The notes beneath the pieces are model-generated. The model was not told where the DNA came from. It ran no database searches and worked only from the letters and a program-made list of their open reading frames with translations. A stretch of 64,000 nucleotides of DNA from Cerina sp048266425. GTDB lineage: Bacteria; Bacteroidota; Bacteroidia; Flavobacteriales; Flavobacteriaceae. Shown piece after piece: positions 1 to 8,304 of this stretch. Each line of letters starts with the position of its first letter. Position 1 is the first letter of the stretch. Both the position numbers and the translations under genes were made by a program. The stretch is from contig JBLWZN010000003.1 of assembly GCA_048266425.1 (NCBI GenBank), positions 1-64,000 on the forward strand. The letters run 5' to 3'.

Positions 1-68
1 CCTATGTTCTGTTTTTTGCCAGTAGCTAATGGTCGACCCCAATCTGCTTTTAATCTAATTCAAACCAG

Positions 69-2048
69 TTGAAAGGACAATTCTACATATTGTTTTTGTT
101 ACTCTTTGTCCAGATGGCATTTGGACAAATGAAGAAGGGCGACCGATATTTTGATAGTGGGGACTATATCCGCGCATCGGAAATCTACGAGGGGGAACTA
201 AAAAAGAATGACAGCAAGGAAATCTTGGAAAAATTGTCCGACTGCTACTTTAATATTTACAAATATGAAGATGGGCTGCGGGTAATGGCTCCCCTGGTCA
301 CCGGAGTATTCAAGGAAACGGATAAATACTACGACAACAGGTTCAACTTTATGTACTCCCAATTTCTTTTTGCTACGGGGGACTATGAAAAGGCGATTAA
401 CTATTTAGTACTTTTTAAGAACAACAGGGGTATAAAACCACCGGACAAGGAAGAAGCCAGGGAAGAGGTTGAGACCTTTCGACTCAAAGAATCGGATTTT
501 AAGATCATGAAAATGGCCTTTAACTCGGAAGCGTCGGATTTTGGAGCGGTAAAGCTCAATGATACCGTATATTTTTCGTCCGATAGGGGCGATGCCGGTA
601 ACAACAAGTACGGCTGGACGCATAGGGCTTTTTTGGATATTTATAAATTCCCCATTGGGGACAAGCTGGAACCGCTTCGGGAGCCGGTACCCATGACAAA
701 GACCATTAATTCCCCTTGGCACGAAGGTTCTTTCTGTTTTTCCAAGGATGGCAATACCCTTTATATTTCGCGGAGCAATATGGAAAATGGGAAGGCTATT
801 TTCGATAAGGAAAAGAACAACAAGGTACAATTGTATATCTCCCATAAGGTTAACAATAAATGGGGGGAGCCTGTTAAGCTTCCCTTTAACCAGGACGATT
901 ATAACTATGAACATCCCGTATTGAGCCCGGATGGCAAAAGACTGTATTTTGCTTCGGACGAACTGGGCAGTATAGGCGGTTTTGATATCTACTATGTTAC
1001 CGTAAACGATGATGGCACTTACGGCACCCTTAGAAACCTGAGTTCCGTTATCAATACGGAGAACCGCGAACAATTTCCCTACATAGATAAGGATGGCAAT
1101 TTGTTTTTTGCCTCCAATGGGCATTTAGGGCTGGGAATGTTGGACGTTTTTGTCTCCAGATGGGTCAATGGCAAATTTACCAAACCTATCAATTTAGGGT
1201 CCCCCATCAATTCTAGATATGACGATTTTAGTATGCGCTACTACGACGATAAAAATGGTTTCTTTACTTCAAACCGTGATCGGGACAATGACGATATCTA
1301 TAGTTTTGAGCAGATAGGGGAGATATTCGAACGGGAATACATCAATCAATTCGAGGTTAGGGATAAGGATTCCATGGAGTATGTGCCCAATGCTTCTGTA
1401 AAGGTGATTTTCAGAAAAAAGACGGTCTATCAGAATACATTGGACAGTATTGCCCAGTTCAATATCAATCTAGTAGCTGGCACTTACAAGGTTATTGCAG
1501 ATGCCCCTGGTTTTGATGAATTGCAGGAAGATGTTGTGGTTACCGAGGAAACCAATCAAAAGCATACGATTTACCTGGTCAAGAACAACGAAATTGCCGA
1601 TGCGATCGGCAACCAGTCCGAAGCTTCCAAGGCGGTGATCAATGCCCTTTTAAAGGATACCATTGCCCCAAGTATCTTTGCCAACGGCAACAAATTATAT
1701 TTTAATATGGCACCCATTTATTTTGATTTTGACCAATGGGAAATAAGGGAGGATTCCAAAAAGATTTTGAACGAACTTGCCCAAAAGCTGGCAAAGTATC
1801 CAACGCTAAAAATCCGTATTAATTCGCATACGGATACACGGGGAACGGACATGTACAATCAAGTATTGTCCGAGAAAAGGGGACAATCTACCCGGGATTT
1901 CATCGCTAAGGCCGCCAATATAGATTTGGACCGATTGAGCTTTAGGGGATATGGGGAATCAAGGCCTATAACCAATTGCGGTGATTTCTGCACGGAGGCA
2001 CAACACCAACAAAATCGTAGAAGTGAGTTCGAGATTATAGAATATTGA
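69..2048 (+). CDS. OmpA-family outer-membrane protein with PD40 repeats
   Basis: Secreted envelope protein of 659 residues. In order: an N-terminal signal peptide ending near AFGQ, a TPR-like segment (about 20-120), WD40-like PD40 beta-propeller repeats (about 150-410, with repeated SPDGKRLYF- and SSD-type motifs), a carboxypeptidase-regulatory-like fold (about 425-510) and a C-terminal OmpA peptidoglycan-binding domain (about 545-657, with FDFDQWEIREDS and the NSHTDTRG signature). This is the usual Flavobacteriia architecture of proteins encoded beside PorP/SprF-type membrane proteins, some linked to gliding and type IX secretion. The start is TTG, since in-frame stops lie at 27 and 51 and no ATG precedes the signal peptide. 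The next gene is convergent. The family is certain; a link to type IX secretion is inference. Confidence 0.9.
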   Translation: MKGQFYILFLLLFVQMAFGQMKKGDRYFDSGDYIRASEIYEGELKKNDSKEILEKLSDCYFNIYKYEDGLRVMAPLVTGVFKETDKYYDNRFNFMYSQFLFATGDYEKAINYLVLFKNNRGIKPPDKEEAREEVETFRLKESDFKIMKMAFNSEASDFGAVKLNDTVYFSSDRGDAGNNKYGWTHRAFLDIYKFPIGDKLEPLREPVPMTKTINSPWHEGSFCFSKDGNTLYISRSNMENGKAIFDKEKNNKVQLYISHKVNNKWGEPVKLPFNQDDYNYEHPVLSPDGKRLYFASDELGSIGGFDIYYVTVNDDGTYGTLRNLSSVINTENREQFPYIDKDGNLFFASNGHLGLGMLDVFVSRWVNGKFTKPINLGSPINSRYDDFSMRYYDDKNGFFTSNRDRDNDDIYSFEQIGEIFEREYINQFEVRDKDSMEYVPNASVKVIFRKKTVYQNTLDSIAQFNINLVAGTYKVIADAPGFDELQEDVVVTEETNQKHTIYLVKNNEIADAIGNQSEASKAVINALLKDTIAPSIFANGNKLYFNMAPIYFDFDQWEIREDSKKILNELAQKLAKYPTLKIRINSHTDTRGTDMYNQVLSEKRGQSTRDFIAKAANIDLDRLSFRGYGESRPITNCGDFCTEAQHQQNRRSEFEIIEY

Positions 2049-2143
2049 TCTAGTCAAACCCAAAACCCAATACTTGGCAATCTTTCCTAAACCCCTGAAG
2101 TTTTCCACTTGGGGGTCGCTAGAAAATTTTCCGTGTAGCAAAC

Positions 2144-2188
2144 AAGAGCCTGTTTAAAATTCCAATCATGAATTTCAAACAGGCTCTT
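2144..2188. terminator. bidirectional hairpin between convergent genes
   Basis: A perfect 12-bp inverted repeat (AAGAGCCTGTTT at 2144-2155, complement at 2177-2188, 21-nt loop) lies between the convergent OmpA-type gene and ahcY. There is no long U tract on either side, so efficiency cannot be judged. Confidence 0.65.
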
Positions 2189-2246
2189 ACGGTCAAGAAT
2201 TTAAGTCTCTTCTCTCTACTCTACATTCTTTTTTTAAAGTCTATTC

Positions 2247-3563
2247 CTAGTATCGATAATAATCCGGTTTAAATGGCCCTTTAACAGGTACGCCGATATA
2301 ATCGGCCTGATCTTTCCGTAGTTCGGTGAGTTCTACTCCCAACCTTTCCAAATGAAGTTTTGCGACTTTTTCATCCAGATGTTTGGGCAGCATGTAAACG
2401 TCGTTTTGGTACCGGTCGCTGTGTTTCCAAAGCTCTATTTGGGCCAGCGTTTGGTTGGTGAACGAATTGCTCATCACAAAGCTTGGGTGCCCGGTTGCAC
2501 ATCCCAAATTTACCAAGCGACCTTCAGCAAGAATTATAACGTCCTTGCCGTCTATAGTGTATTTATCAACCTGTGGTTTTATCTCATCTTTGGTATGTCC
2601 GTAATTTTTGTTCAACCACGCCATGTCGATCTCGTTGTCAAAGTGGCCAATATTGCAAACGATCGCCTTGTCCTTCAACATTTCAAAATGTTCGGCACGA
2701 ATAATATCCTTATTTCCGGTAGTAGTGATTACCACGTCGGCATTTGGGATAATGGTTTCCAATCGCTTTACCTCAAATCCGTCCATAGCCGCCTGAAGGG
2801 CACAGATTGGATCGATTTCTGTAACGGCAACGATAGAACCGGCTCCTTTAAAAGAGGCCGCGGTGCCCTTTCCTACATCCCCATAACCGGCTACGACAAC
2901 CCTTTTCCCGGCCAACATGGTATCCGTAGCCCTGCGGATGGCATCTACGGCGCTTTCACGGCAACCATATTTGTTATCGAATTTGGATTTGGTGACGGAA
3001 TCGTTGACATTGATAGCGGGCATAGGCAAGGTTCCATTTTTTACCCTTTCGTATAAACGGTGCACGCCAGTGGTGGTTTCCTCGGACAGGCCTTTGATGC
3101 CGGCCGCCATTTCGGGATATTTATCCAACACCATATTGGTAAGATCTCCACCATCGTCCAAAATCATATTCAAGGGCTTGCGGTCTTCCCCGAAAAATAA
3201 GGTTTGTTCTATACACCAATCAAATTCTTCCTCGTTCATTCCCTTCCATGCATATACCGGAATACCGGCTGCTGCAATAGCTGCTGCTGCATGATCCTGC
3301 GTAGAAAAGATATTACAGGAGCTCCAAGTTACTTCGGCCCCAAGAGCCACCAAGGTCTCGATAAGGACTGCAGTTTGTATGGTCAGATGGAGACAGCCAG
3401 CAATACGCGCTCCTTTTAACGGCTGCTCCGAGCCATATTCCTCACGAAGAGCCATAAGGCCAGGCATTTCCGCTTCGGCCAAGGCAATTTCCTTTCTTCC
3501 CCAGTTGGCAAGGGCAATATCTTTTACCTTAAAAGGTACATATTGGACAGTTTTAGTACTCAT
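2247..3563 (-). CDS. ahcY: S-adenosylhomocysteine hydrolase
   Basis: Cytosolic NAD-dependent enzyme that splits S-adenosylhomocysteine into adenosine and homocysteine, keeping the methylation cycle running. The 438-residue product shows the family signatures: the HLTIQTAVLIETL substrate segment, the CNIFSTQDHAAAA stretch, NVNDSVTKSKFDN with the catalytic Lys/Asp, the Rossmann GYGDVGKG NAD site near residue 230, and the conserved C-terminal KPDYYRY tail. I start at MSTKTVQYVPF (3563); the reading frame extends 25 residues further upstream but that stretch has no family character. An AAGGAG abuts the ATG with no spacer, which is unusually close. Divergent from the phosphopantetheinyl transferase gene with 105 bp between starts. 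Confidence 0.97.
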   Translation of the reverse strand: MSTKTVQYVPFKVKDIALANWGRKEIALAEAEMPGLMALREEYGSEQPLKGARIAGCLHLTIQTAVLIETLVALGAEVTWSSCNIFSTQDHAAAAIAAAGIPVYAWKGMNEEEFDWCIEQTLFFGEDRKPLNMILDDGGDLTNMVLDKYPEMAAGIKGLSEETTTGVHRLYERVKNGTLPMPAINVNDSVTKSKFDNKYGCRESAVDAIRRATDTMLAGKRVVVAGYGDVGKGTAASFKGAGSIVAVTEIDPICALQAAMDGFEVKRLETIIPNADVVITTTGNKDIIRAEHFEMLKDKAIVCNIGHFDNEIDMAWLNKNYGHTKDEIKPQVDKYTIDGKDVIILAEGRLVNLGCATGHPSFVMSNSFTNQTLAQIELWKHSDRYQNDVYMLPKHLDEKVAKLHLERLGVELTELRKDQADYIGVPVKGPFKPDYYRY

Positions 3564-3668
3564 CTCCTTTTTTATTTTTACATTCGTTATTGTAACTTTA
3601 GGTCGAGTTGCAGCACGATGTGCTTGCCATTTAACCAATGCAAAGGTAATAATAACTTAAATATTCTC

Positions 3669-4301
3669 ATGCCACTTTACAAAACAATAGCGGTTGCCCC
3701 GGGAGTCAAGGTTTATATCTGGAAGATCGAGGAGTCCGAAGAAGAACTTTCCAAGGGAATCGTTCTTACCGATCATTGCCAAGAGCGCATGGATGGCATG
3801 AAATCCCAATTGCACCGCCAAGGGTTTTTAAGTGTCAGGCATTTGATGGCGGTTGCGGGGTATGTGGACCAAGATTTGTTCTATGACGATAAGGGGAAAC
3901 CTCATTTAAGGGATGGGAAACATATTTCCATTACGCATTCCCATACGTTTACGGGAATTATTGTGAGCGATATAGCCGAAGTGGGGATCGATATTGAAAT
4001 GCAGCGCGAAAAGATACTCCGGATAGCCAATAAATTTACCCCGATCGAGGAATACAAAACCTTGGCCAACACCGATGCTTTGGTCAGAAAGCTCACGATC
4101 GTTTGGGGGGCCAAAGAATCCTTATATAAAATTTATGCCCACCCCGGACTCAGCTTTTTGTACCACGTAGATGTAAAGGATTTTTCTTTTGACGATACGG
4201 GGACAACGGCCGAAATTCTTTTCCATGGGGATATAACCAACTACTTTATCCATTTTTTGGAGTTCGAAGGATTTACCTGTGTGTATGCCATTAAGGGTTA
4301 G
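3669..4301 (+). CDS. 4'-phosphopantetheinyl transferase superfamily protein
   Basis: Probably transfers the phosphopantetheine arm from CoA to a carrier protein (acyl carrier protein or similar). The 210-residue product carries both Mg/CoA signatures of the Sfp/AcpS superfamily: GIDIE at residues 106-110 and WGAKESLYK at 146-154, with the usual THSHTFTGIIVS segment before them. I start at MPLYKTIAVAPG (3669); the reading frame runs 42 residues further back across the ahcY promoter, which is not credible. No synthase or carrier-protein gene is nearby, so the target is unknown. It could serve fatty-acid synthesis as the sole PPTase or a secondary pathway. Confidence 0.9.
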   Translation: MPLYKTIAVAPGVKVYIWKIEESEEELSKGIVLTDHCQERMDGMKSQLHRQGFLSVRHLMAVAGYVDQDLFYDDKGKPHLRDGKHISITHSHTFTGIIVSDIAEVGIDIEMQREKILRIANKFTPIEEYKTLANTDALVRKLTIVWGAKESLYKIYAHPGLSFLYHVDVKDFSFDDTGTTAEILFHGDITNYFIHFLEFEGFTCVYAIKG

Positions 4302-4465
4302 CCCCCTATCTACTTTGTCCTTCTGAAGGGGAAGTTCAAAATTCCAAAAACTAATTTTTTAAAAGATCCGTAAATCCGAAACCTGAAACAAGAAAGTCCA
4401 GGAACGATTCCCATCAACCATCAACAATAACAGAAAGCTACCCCAAAAATAAACAGAACAACATC

Positions 4466-4726
4466 ATGAAAATTTCAGTAGAACTTACTTTATCCCCATT
4501 ACAGGATACATTTGAGGAACACATTATTCATTTTATCAAAAAATTGAGGACTTCCGGGCTTACCGTCCTGGAAAATCCACTCAGTACCCAGGTTTATGGT
4601 GACTACGATAAGGTGATGAATGTACTGAACACAGAAATAAAGGAGGTTTTTGGAATGATGGACAAGGGCCTGTTATTCATGAAAATCGTAAAATCGGATC
4701 GCAGCGAATATGAGCCCCATTTTTGA
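4466..4726 (+). CDS. YkoF-like thiamine-binding domain protein
   Basis: Small 86-residue cytosolic protein resembling the thiamine/hydroxymethylpyrimidine-binding YkoF-type domain: an MKISVELTLSPL start, a GLTVLENPLSTQVYGDYDKVM centre typical of the ferredoxin-like fold, and a closing strand LLFMKIVKSD. No signal peptide. It is the first gene of a tight operon: its last 17 bases overlap the PnuC-type transporter, followed by a NadR-like kinase and DUF4301. The family suggests the operon handles thiamine or a precursor rather than, or in addition to, nicotinamide riboside. No TPP riboswitch is visible in the 165 bp upstream. Family assignment is from memory of conserved positions and is fairly firm; the ligand is inference. 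Confidence 0.75.
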   Translation: MKISVELTLSPLQDTFEEHIIHFIKKLRTSGLTVLENPLSTQVYGDYDKVMNVLNTEIKEVFGMMDKGLLFMKIVKSDRSEYEPHF

Positions 4727-5348
4727 TTGGATCTTTGCCCAATACCAAGATACTCCAACACATCTGATCGTGCTGGAGATGATCGGGGTGGTCTTCGGCT
4801 TCCTGAGTGTTTGGTATTCCAAACAGGAGAATATCTTAGTGTTCCCAACTGGGATTATCAGTACGGCCATTTTTGTGTATATCCTTTTAGTATATGGGTT
4901 GCTGGGCGATATGCTCATCAACGCCTACTATTTTGCGATGAGCATCTACGGTTGGTACCTATGGACAAGGAAGGTAGATGCCACCCATTTTATTCCTATA
5001 ACCCTTACAACTGCCAAGGAGAAAAACTGGTCTCTCGCCTTGTTTTTGGCCACGGTTCTTTTTGTCTGCCTGGTTTACCTGGCTTTCGATATGTTTACCG
5101 GGTGGACCGCCTACGTGGATGCATTTACCACGGCGGTATTTTTTGTGGGCATGTGGCTAATGGCCAAAAAGAAATTGGAAAACTGGATCTACTGGATCAT
5201 TGGCGATGTAGTATCCGTGCCCCTATATCTTTATAAGGGGTTGGTATTTACCTCCTTTCAGTATTTGTTGTTCACCATAATCGCCATTTATGGATATTAC
5301 GCATGGAAGAAAAACTTAAACAGAAGCCCGCAAACCTTGTTAGGGTAG
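4710..5348 (+). CDS. PnuC/PnuT-family vitamin or nucleoside transporter
   Basis: Inner-membrane protein of 212 residues with about seven hydrophobic segments, matching the PnuC family of facilitators for nicotinamide riboside or, as PnuT, thiamine. Family features are the early GVVFGFLSVWYSKQENILVFPTG-type segment (positions about 25-47), the INAYYFAMSIYGWYLW stretch and the late WIYWIIGDVVSVPLYLYKG motif. It overlaps the YkoF-like gene upstream by 17 bp and the NadR-like kinase downstream by 46 bp, so the three are translationally coupled. PnuC-type transport is driven by trapping the substrate through phosphorylation, which fits the adjoining kinase. Substrate is undecided: the YkoF-like neighbour favours thiamine, the kinase favours nicotinamide riboside. 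Confidence 0.88.
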   Translation: MSPIFDWIFAQYQDTPTHLIVLEMIGVVFGFLSVWYSKQENILVFPTGIISTAIFVYILLVYGLLGDMLINAYYFAMSIYGWYLWTRKVDATHFIPITLTTAKEKNWSLALFLATVLFVCLVYLAFDMFTGWTAYVDAFTTAVFFVGMWLMAKKKLENWIYWIIGDVVSVPLYLYKGLVFTSFQYLLFTIIAIYGYYAWKKNLNRSPQTLLG

Positions 5349-5860
5349 TTCTTTTTGGTCCGGAGTCTACAGGGAAGACCACTTTGGCTCAACGATTGGC
5401 CAAACATTACAACACCCAGTGGGTGCCGGAATTTATGCGGGAATATTTGCAGGATAAATGGGATAGGGAACAAAAATCCTGCGAACCAAAAGATCTTCTG
5501 CCCATTGCGGAAGGGCAGATGAGGCTCGAAAATGAATCGGCACAGAGCGCATCCGATATTCTGATATGCGACACAGATCTCTTGGAGCTCAAGGTTTATT
5601 CCGAGGCTTATTACCAAGGCTATTGTGACCCGGTTTTGGAAAAGTATGCATTAAGGAACACATATGACATTTATTTTCTTACCTATATTGACGTTCCATG
5701 GGAAAAGGACGACCTAAGGGACAAGCCCTCAGATCGTGAACGGATGTTTTTGAATTTCAAGGAGACTTTGGAGAAACATACAAGGAATTTTGTTATCTTA
5801 AGTGGCGACAAAAGCACTCGTTTCAAAACTGCGGTTGAACACATTGATAAACTACTTTAA
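5303..5860 (+). CDS. NadR-like P-loop kinase (nicotinamide riboside or thiamine kinase)
   Basis: Cytosolic P-loop NTPase of 185 residues. Walker A is GPESTGKTT (about 19-27), followed by the VPEFMREYL motif and an ICDTDLLELKVYSE Walker-B-like segment, both typical of the ribosylnicotinamide kinase domain of NadR. It lacks the adenylyltransferase and HTH domains of full NadR. The start overlaps the end of the transporter gene by 46 bp and its stop lies 4 bp before DUF4301. Likely role: phosphorylating the vitamin imported by the PnuC-type protein and so trapping it. Whether that vitamin is nicotinamide riboside or thiamine cannot be told from sequence. Confidence 0.82.
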   Translation: MEEKLKQKPANLVRVVLFGPESTGKTTLAQRLAKHYNTQWVPEFMREYLQDKWDREQKSCEPKDLLPIAEGQMRLENESAQSASDILICDTDLLELKVYSEAYYQGYCDPVLEKYALRNTYDIYFLTYIDVPWEKDDLRDKPSDRERMFLNFKETLEKHTRNFVILSGDKSTRFKTAVEHIDKLL

Positions 5861-5864
5861 GATT

Positions 5865-7403
5865 ATGGGATTTACAGAAAAAGATCTACAACAGCTCCAA
5901 GAAAAGGGAATATCGGAGAACAAGGTAAGGGATCAAATACAAACCTTTAGGGAAGGCATTCCCTTTGTTGATCTCGATAAGGCAGCCATTCCCGGTGATG
6001 GCATATCAAAATTTTCAAAGGAGGAAGAACAAGGTTTTGTAGCCAAGTTTGAAAAGGCAAAAGGATCGGTTTCCCTCCTGAAATTTGTTCCGGCCTCTGG
6101 TGCCGCTTCCAGAATGTTCAAGGCACTCTTTAATTTTCTGGACACCTTTGATCCCAAAAAGGAAAGTCTCCAAAAATATTTGGAGAGAACCAAGGATAAG
6201 GAAATAAAGGCCTTTTCCGAAGGGCTTGAAAAATTTCCGTTCTACCAAATGTTGCGGGATCGCATTGCCGGGCAGCCAAAATCAAAGGATGAGGAAATTT
6301 TTCTGCTGGTCAAAGAAATGCTGTCAGAGCAAAAGCTCAATTATGGTTTTTATCCCAAAGGTCTTTTGCCCTTCCATAACTACGGGGAATACCTGGCCTC
6401 CCCCTTTGAGGAACACTTAAAGGAAGCTTCCCTATATGCCAAGGGCAAGGATACGGCCCAGCTTCAATTTACCATTTCAGAACAACATGGCAAAATGTTC
6501 AATCAGGAATTTAATGCGGTTAAAGAGAGGGTATCCCATGCTACCACAACCTCTTTTAAAGTAGGTTACTCTTTTCAAAAAGGTTCAACGGATACCATTG
6601 CCGTTGATATGGACAACGCTTTGTTCCGCAACAACGATGGTTCCCTACTTTTTAGACCAGGAGGCCACGGTGCCCTGATCGAGAACTTAAACGATGTGGA
6701 GGCCGATGTAATCTTTATCAAAAATATAGACAACGTAGTGGTCACGCGATTTTTGAAAGAAGTGGCCGACAGTAAAAAAGTGTTGGCCGGCTTATTGTTG
6801 GACATTCAATCCAAGGCTTTTAAATTTGCCGAAATGTTGGATGGAAACGACATTTCCGTAAATCAGCTTGCCGATGCAAAGATGTTTATGGAGGAAGAGC
6901 TAAACATTCGTTTTCCCATGAATTTTGAGAACAACAGCATTGGAGACCAGATCGAAATCTTGAAGGATAAGATAAACAGGCCCATGCGAATATGCGGCAT
7001 GGTAAAGAACGAAGGCGAACCGGGAGGAGGCCCTTTCTGGATTAAGGATAGGCATGGAAATATCTCCCTTCAGATTATAGAATCTGCCCAAATTGATATG
7101 GATAACAAGAGGCAAGTGGAGATATTGAAGAATTCCACCCATTTCAATCCGGTCGACCTCGTCTGCGGGGTAAAAAACTACAAAGGGGAGAAATACAATC
7201 TCTTGAATTTTGTCGATTCCAAACAGGGTTTTATTACCGAAAAAACCAAGGATGGCAAGGAATTAAAGGCACTGGAACTTCCAGGTTTATGGAACGGGGC
7301 CATGGCCTATTGGAATACCATTTTTGTGGAGGTGCCCTTGATAACCTTCAATCCTGTAAAAACGGTCAATGACCTTTTGAAGCCTGCCCATCAGGTAAAA
7401 TAA
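5865..7403 (+). CDS. DUF4301 family protein
   Basis: Cytosolic 512-residue protein of the Bacteroidota family DUF4301, recognised by its N-terminus (MGFTEKDLQQLQEKGIS), the KFVPASGAASRMFK motif near residue 80, and the C-terminal WNGAMAYWNTIFVEVP segment. The function is unknown. The PASGAASRM glycine-rich stretch followed by a conserved RPGGHGALIENLN segment recalls sugar nucleotidyltransferases, but that is only a resemblance. It starts 4 bp after the NadR-like kinase stop, so it belongs to the vitamin-salvage operon and may act on the same metabolite. I start at MGFTEKD (5865); a longer reading frame would overlap the kinase by 59 bp with no family support. A palindromic terminator follows. 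Confidence 0.88.
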   Translation: MGFTEKDLQQLQEKGISENKVRDQIQTFREGIPFVDLDKAAIPGDGISKFSKEEEQGFVAKFEKAKGSVSLLKFVPASGAASRMFKALFNFLDTFDPKKESLQKYLERTKDKEIKAFSEGLEKFPFYQMLRDRIAGQPKSKDEEIFLLVKEMLSEQKLNYGFYPKGLLPFHNYGEYLASPFEEHLKEASLYAKGKDTAQLQFTISEQHGKMFNQEFNAVKERVSHATTTSFKVGYSFQKGSTDTIAVDMDNALFRNNDGSLLFRPGGHGALIENLNDVEADVIFIKNIDNVVVTRFLKEVADSKKVLAGLLLDIQSKAFKFAEMLDGNDISVNQLADAKMFMEEELNIRFPMNFENNSIGDQIEILKDKINRPMRICGMVKNEGEPGGGPFWIKDRHGNISLQIIESAQIDMDNKRQVEILKNSTHFNPVDLVCGVKNYKGEKYNLLNFVDSKQGFITEKTKDGKELKALELPGLWNGAMAYWNTIFVEVPLITFNPVKTVNDLLKPAHQVK

Positions 7404-7503
7404 GGCTGTATAGGAAAAGGCTTTGATGGGATATTGGTTTCTAGGTTGTAAAAGTTCTGCCTTAATAACGAATTGGACTTGCAACCAAGAAACAACAGAT
7501 TTT

Positions 7504-7534
7504 AAAAAGTGTATAAATTTTATACACTTTTTTT
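7504..7534. terminator. 29-bp AT-rich palindrome with T tract (terminator or operator)
   Basis: A near-perfect palindrome (AAAAAGTGTATAAA, one central T, exact complement) followed by a T run, 100 bp after the DUF4301 stop. It could end that operon. Its core GTGTATAAATTTTATACAC is also the most symmetric example of the motif found upstream of the sigma-54-like sites, so it may be an enhancer site instead or as well. Confidence 0.55.
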
Positions 7535-7555
7535 ATTTGGTATACAGCTTTACAC
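7509..7555. promoter_or_regulatory. putative enhancer (UAS) pair for sigma-54 activator
   Basis: Two related motifs: GTGTATAAATTTTATACAC (7509-7527) and GTATACAGCTTTACAC (7540-7555). Their centres lie about 117 and 87 bp upstream of the -24 element at 7634, the normal distance for NtrC-type enhancer sites. Similar motifs precede two other PepSY-like genes. Binding by the nearby activator is inference. Confidence 0.5.
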
Positions 7556-7633
7556 GAAAATTAGAAAAGTCGACAATTACTTAAAACACTGTTTATCAGA
7601 ATGTTAATAAATGATTTAGTATAAAGGTCAACT

Positions 7634-7648
7634 TGGCACTATTTTTCC
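7634..7648 (+). promoter_or_regulatory. sigma-54-like promoter of PepSY-like gene 1
   Basis: TGGCAC at 7634-7639, five bases, then TTCC at 7645-7648: the -24 element is exact and the -12 element differs from TTGC by one base, with correct spacing. It lies 48 bp upstream of the start codon. Confidence 0.6.
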
Positions 7649-7695
7649 TTAACACCATGTGAGTTAGTCAAGAACATTTAAAAAATATTTGAAGG

Positions 7696-8001
7696 ATGAG
7701 ATCAAGATCATACGTTTACGCTACCGCCTTGGCCATAGGAAGTTTGGCCACTGTTACGGCAAACACACCTATTTTTCACGACGGTATCATGGACTTTGTA
7801 ATTGCGCAGGATTTTACCCAAATTAAAGTCGCGGAATTGCCAACGGCCATATCAGATGCAGTGAACAGGGATTATCCGGACGCCACTATAGATAAGGCAT
7901 TTGTCAATGGTGAGGAAAAATATAAATTAGAGATTACCCAGGAAGGTGGTACTTCCTTGGAAATATATTCAGATGCCCGTGGCAACTGGATAGAAATGTA
8001 A
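7696..8001 (+). CDS. secreted PepSY-like protein, paralogue 1
   Basis: Small exported protein (101 residues) with a signal peptide (basic start, hydrophobic stretch, cleavage near VTAN) and one PepSY-like/beta-lactamase-inhibitor-like domain. The domain has the pattern ELPTAISDAVNRDYPDA, then KAFVNGEEKYKLEIT and a closing YSDARGNWIEM. Four such genes stand in tandem between 7.7 and 9.8 kb, all ending in a D-x-x-GNW(I/L) motif. Function is unknown; the fold is found in periplasmic proteins that bind or inhibit partners, some linked to sensor kinases. It is preceded by a sigma-54-like promoter and enhancer-like palindromes, and followed by two hairpins. The signal peptide differs from the near-identical ones of paralogues 2 and 4. 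Confidence 0.85.
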   Translation: MRSRSYVYATALAIGSLATVTANTPIFHDGIMDFVIAQDFTQIKVAELPTAISDAVNRDYPDATIDKAFVNGEEKYKLEITQEGGTSLEIYSDARGNWIEM

Positions 8002-8022
8002 ACTTATAGCAATCTATAAGTT
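8001..8022 (+). other. 9-bp stem hairpin directly after the stop codon
   Basis: AACTTATAG, loop CAAT, CTATAAGTT: a perfect 9-bp stem beginning at the last base of the stop codon of PepSY-like gene 1. It stands 16 bp before the true terminator and may protect the 3' end of the message. No equivalent follows the other paralogues. Confidence 0.5.
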
Positions 8023-8037
8023 TTGGTTGGTTTGGTT

Positions 8038-8070
8038 AAAAAGCCCTGATGGTAACATTGGGGCTTTTTT
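8038..8070 (+). terminator. intrinsic terminator after PepSY-like gene 1
   Basis: AAAAAGCCC (8038-8046), 14-nt loop, GGGCTTTTTT (8061-8070). It is preceded by a conserved GGTTGGTTTGGTTAAA sequence also found after the second paralogue. The rest of the 303-bp gap to the next gene holds the enhancer-like and sigma-54-like sites listed separately. Confidence 0.8.
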
Positions 8071-8129
8071 GTGCGTATGCAAAGTATCGACACGGGAAAC
8101 CCAAGGGATCGAATTAACTTAGTAAGAAC

Positions 8130-8164
8130 GTATACATTTTACACATATTGAATACACATTACAC
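8130..8164. promoter_or_regulatory. putative enhancer (UAS) pair upstream of PepSY-like gene 2
   Basis: GTATACATTTTACAC (8130-8144) and GAATACACATTACAC (8150-8164), whose centres are about 115 and 95 bp upstream of the -24 element at 8252. The first closely matches GTATACAGCTTTACAC upstream of paralogue 1 and GTATATTTTACAC upstream of paralogue 4. Confidence 0.5.
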
Positions 8165-8251
8165 AAAATTACACATCCACATTTATTCAGCTTAAATTGT
8201 AGATTACAGATTATCAGTACTTTACAATATAAATTACCGTCTATAAATTGA

Positions 8252-8266
8252 TGGCACGTTATTTTC
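8252..8266 (+). promoter_or_regulatory. sigma-54-like promoter of PepSY-like gene 2
   Basis: TGGCACG at 8252-8258 and TTTC at 8263-8266 with the required five-base spacer after TGGCAC. One base departs from TTGC, and the G after TGGCAC fits the consensus. It lies 39 bp before the start codon. Confidence 0.62.
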
Positions 8267-8304
8267 AATAGGTATAGCAAGTTTAATCTATAAAAATTTA
8301 TATC

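Noticed and set aside
3..29. Short open stretch ending TAA at 27-29, possibly the tail of an upstream PorP/SprF-type gene
   Set aside because: Only eight codons are visible and do not show a recognisable barrel C-terminus.
405..1124. 239-codon open frame on the minus strand inside the OmpA-type gene
   Set aside because: Antisense shadow of a gene with full domain support; composition has no protein-family character.
4301..4466. Riboswitch before the YkoF-like operon
   Set aside because: No CTGAGA or other TPP core elements are present; the region looks unstructured.
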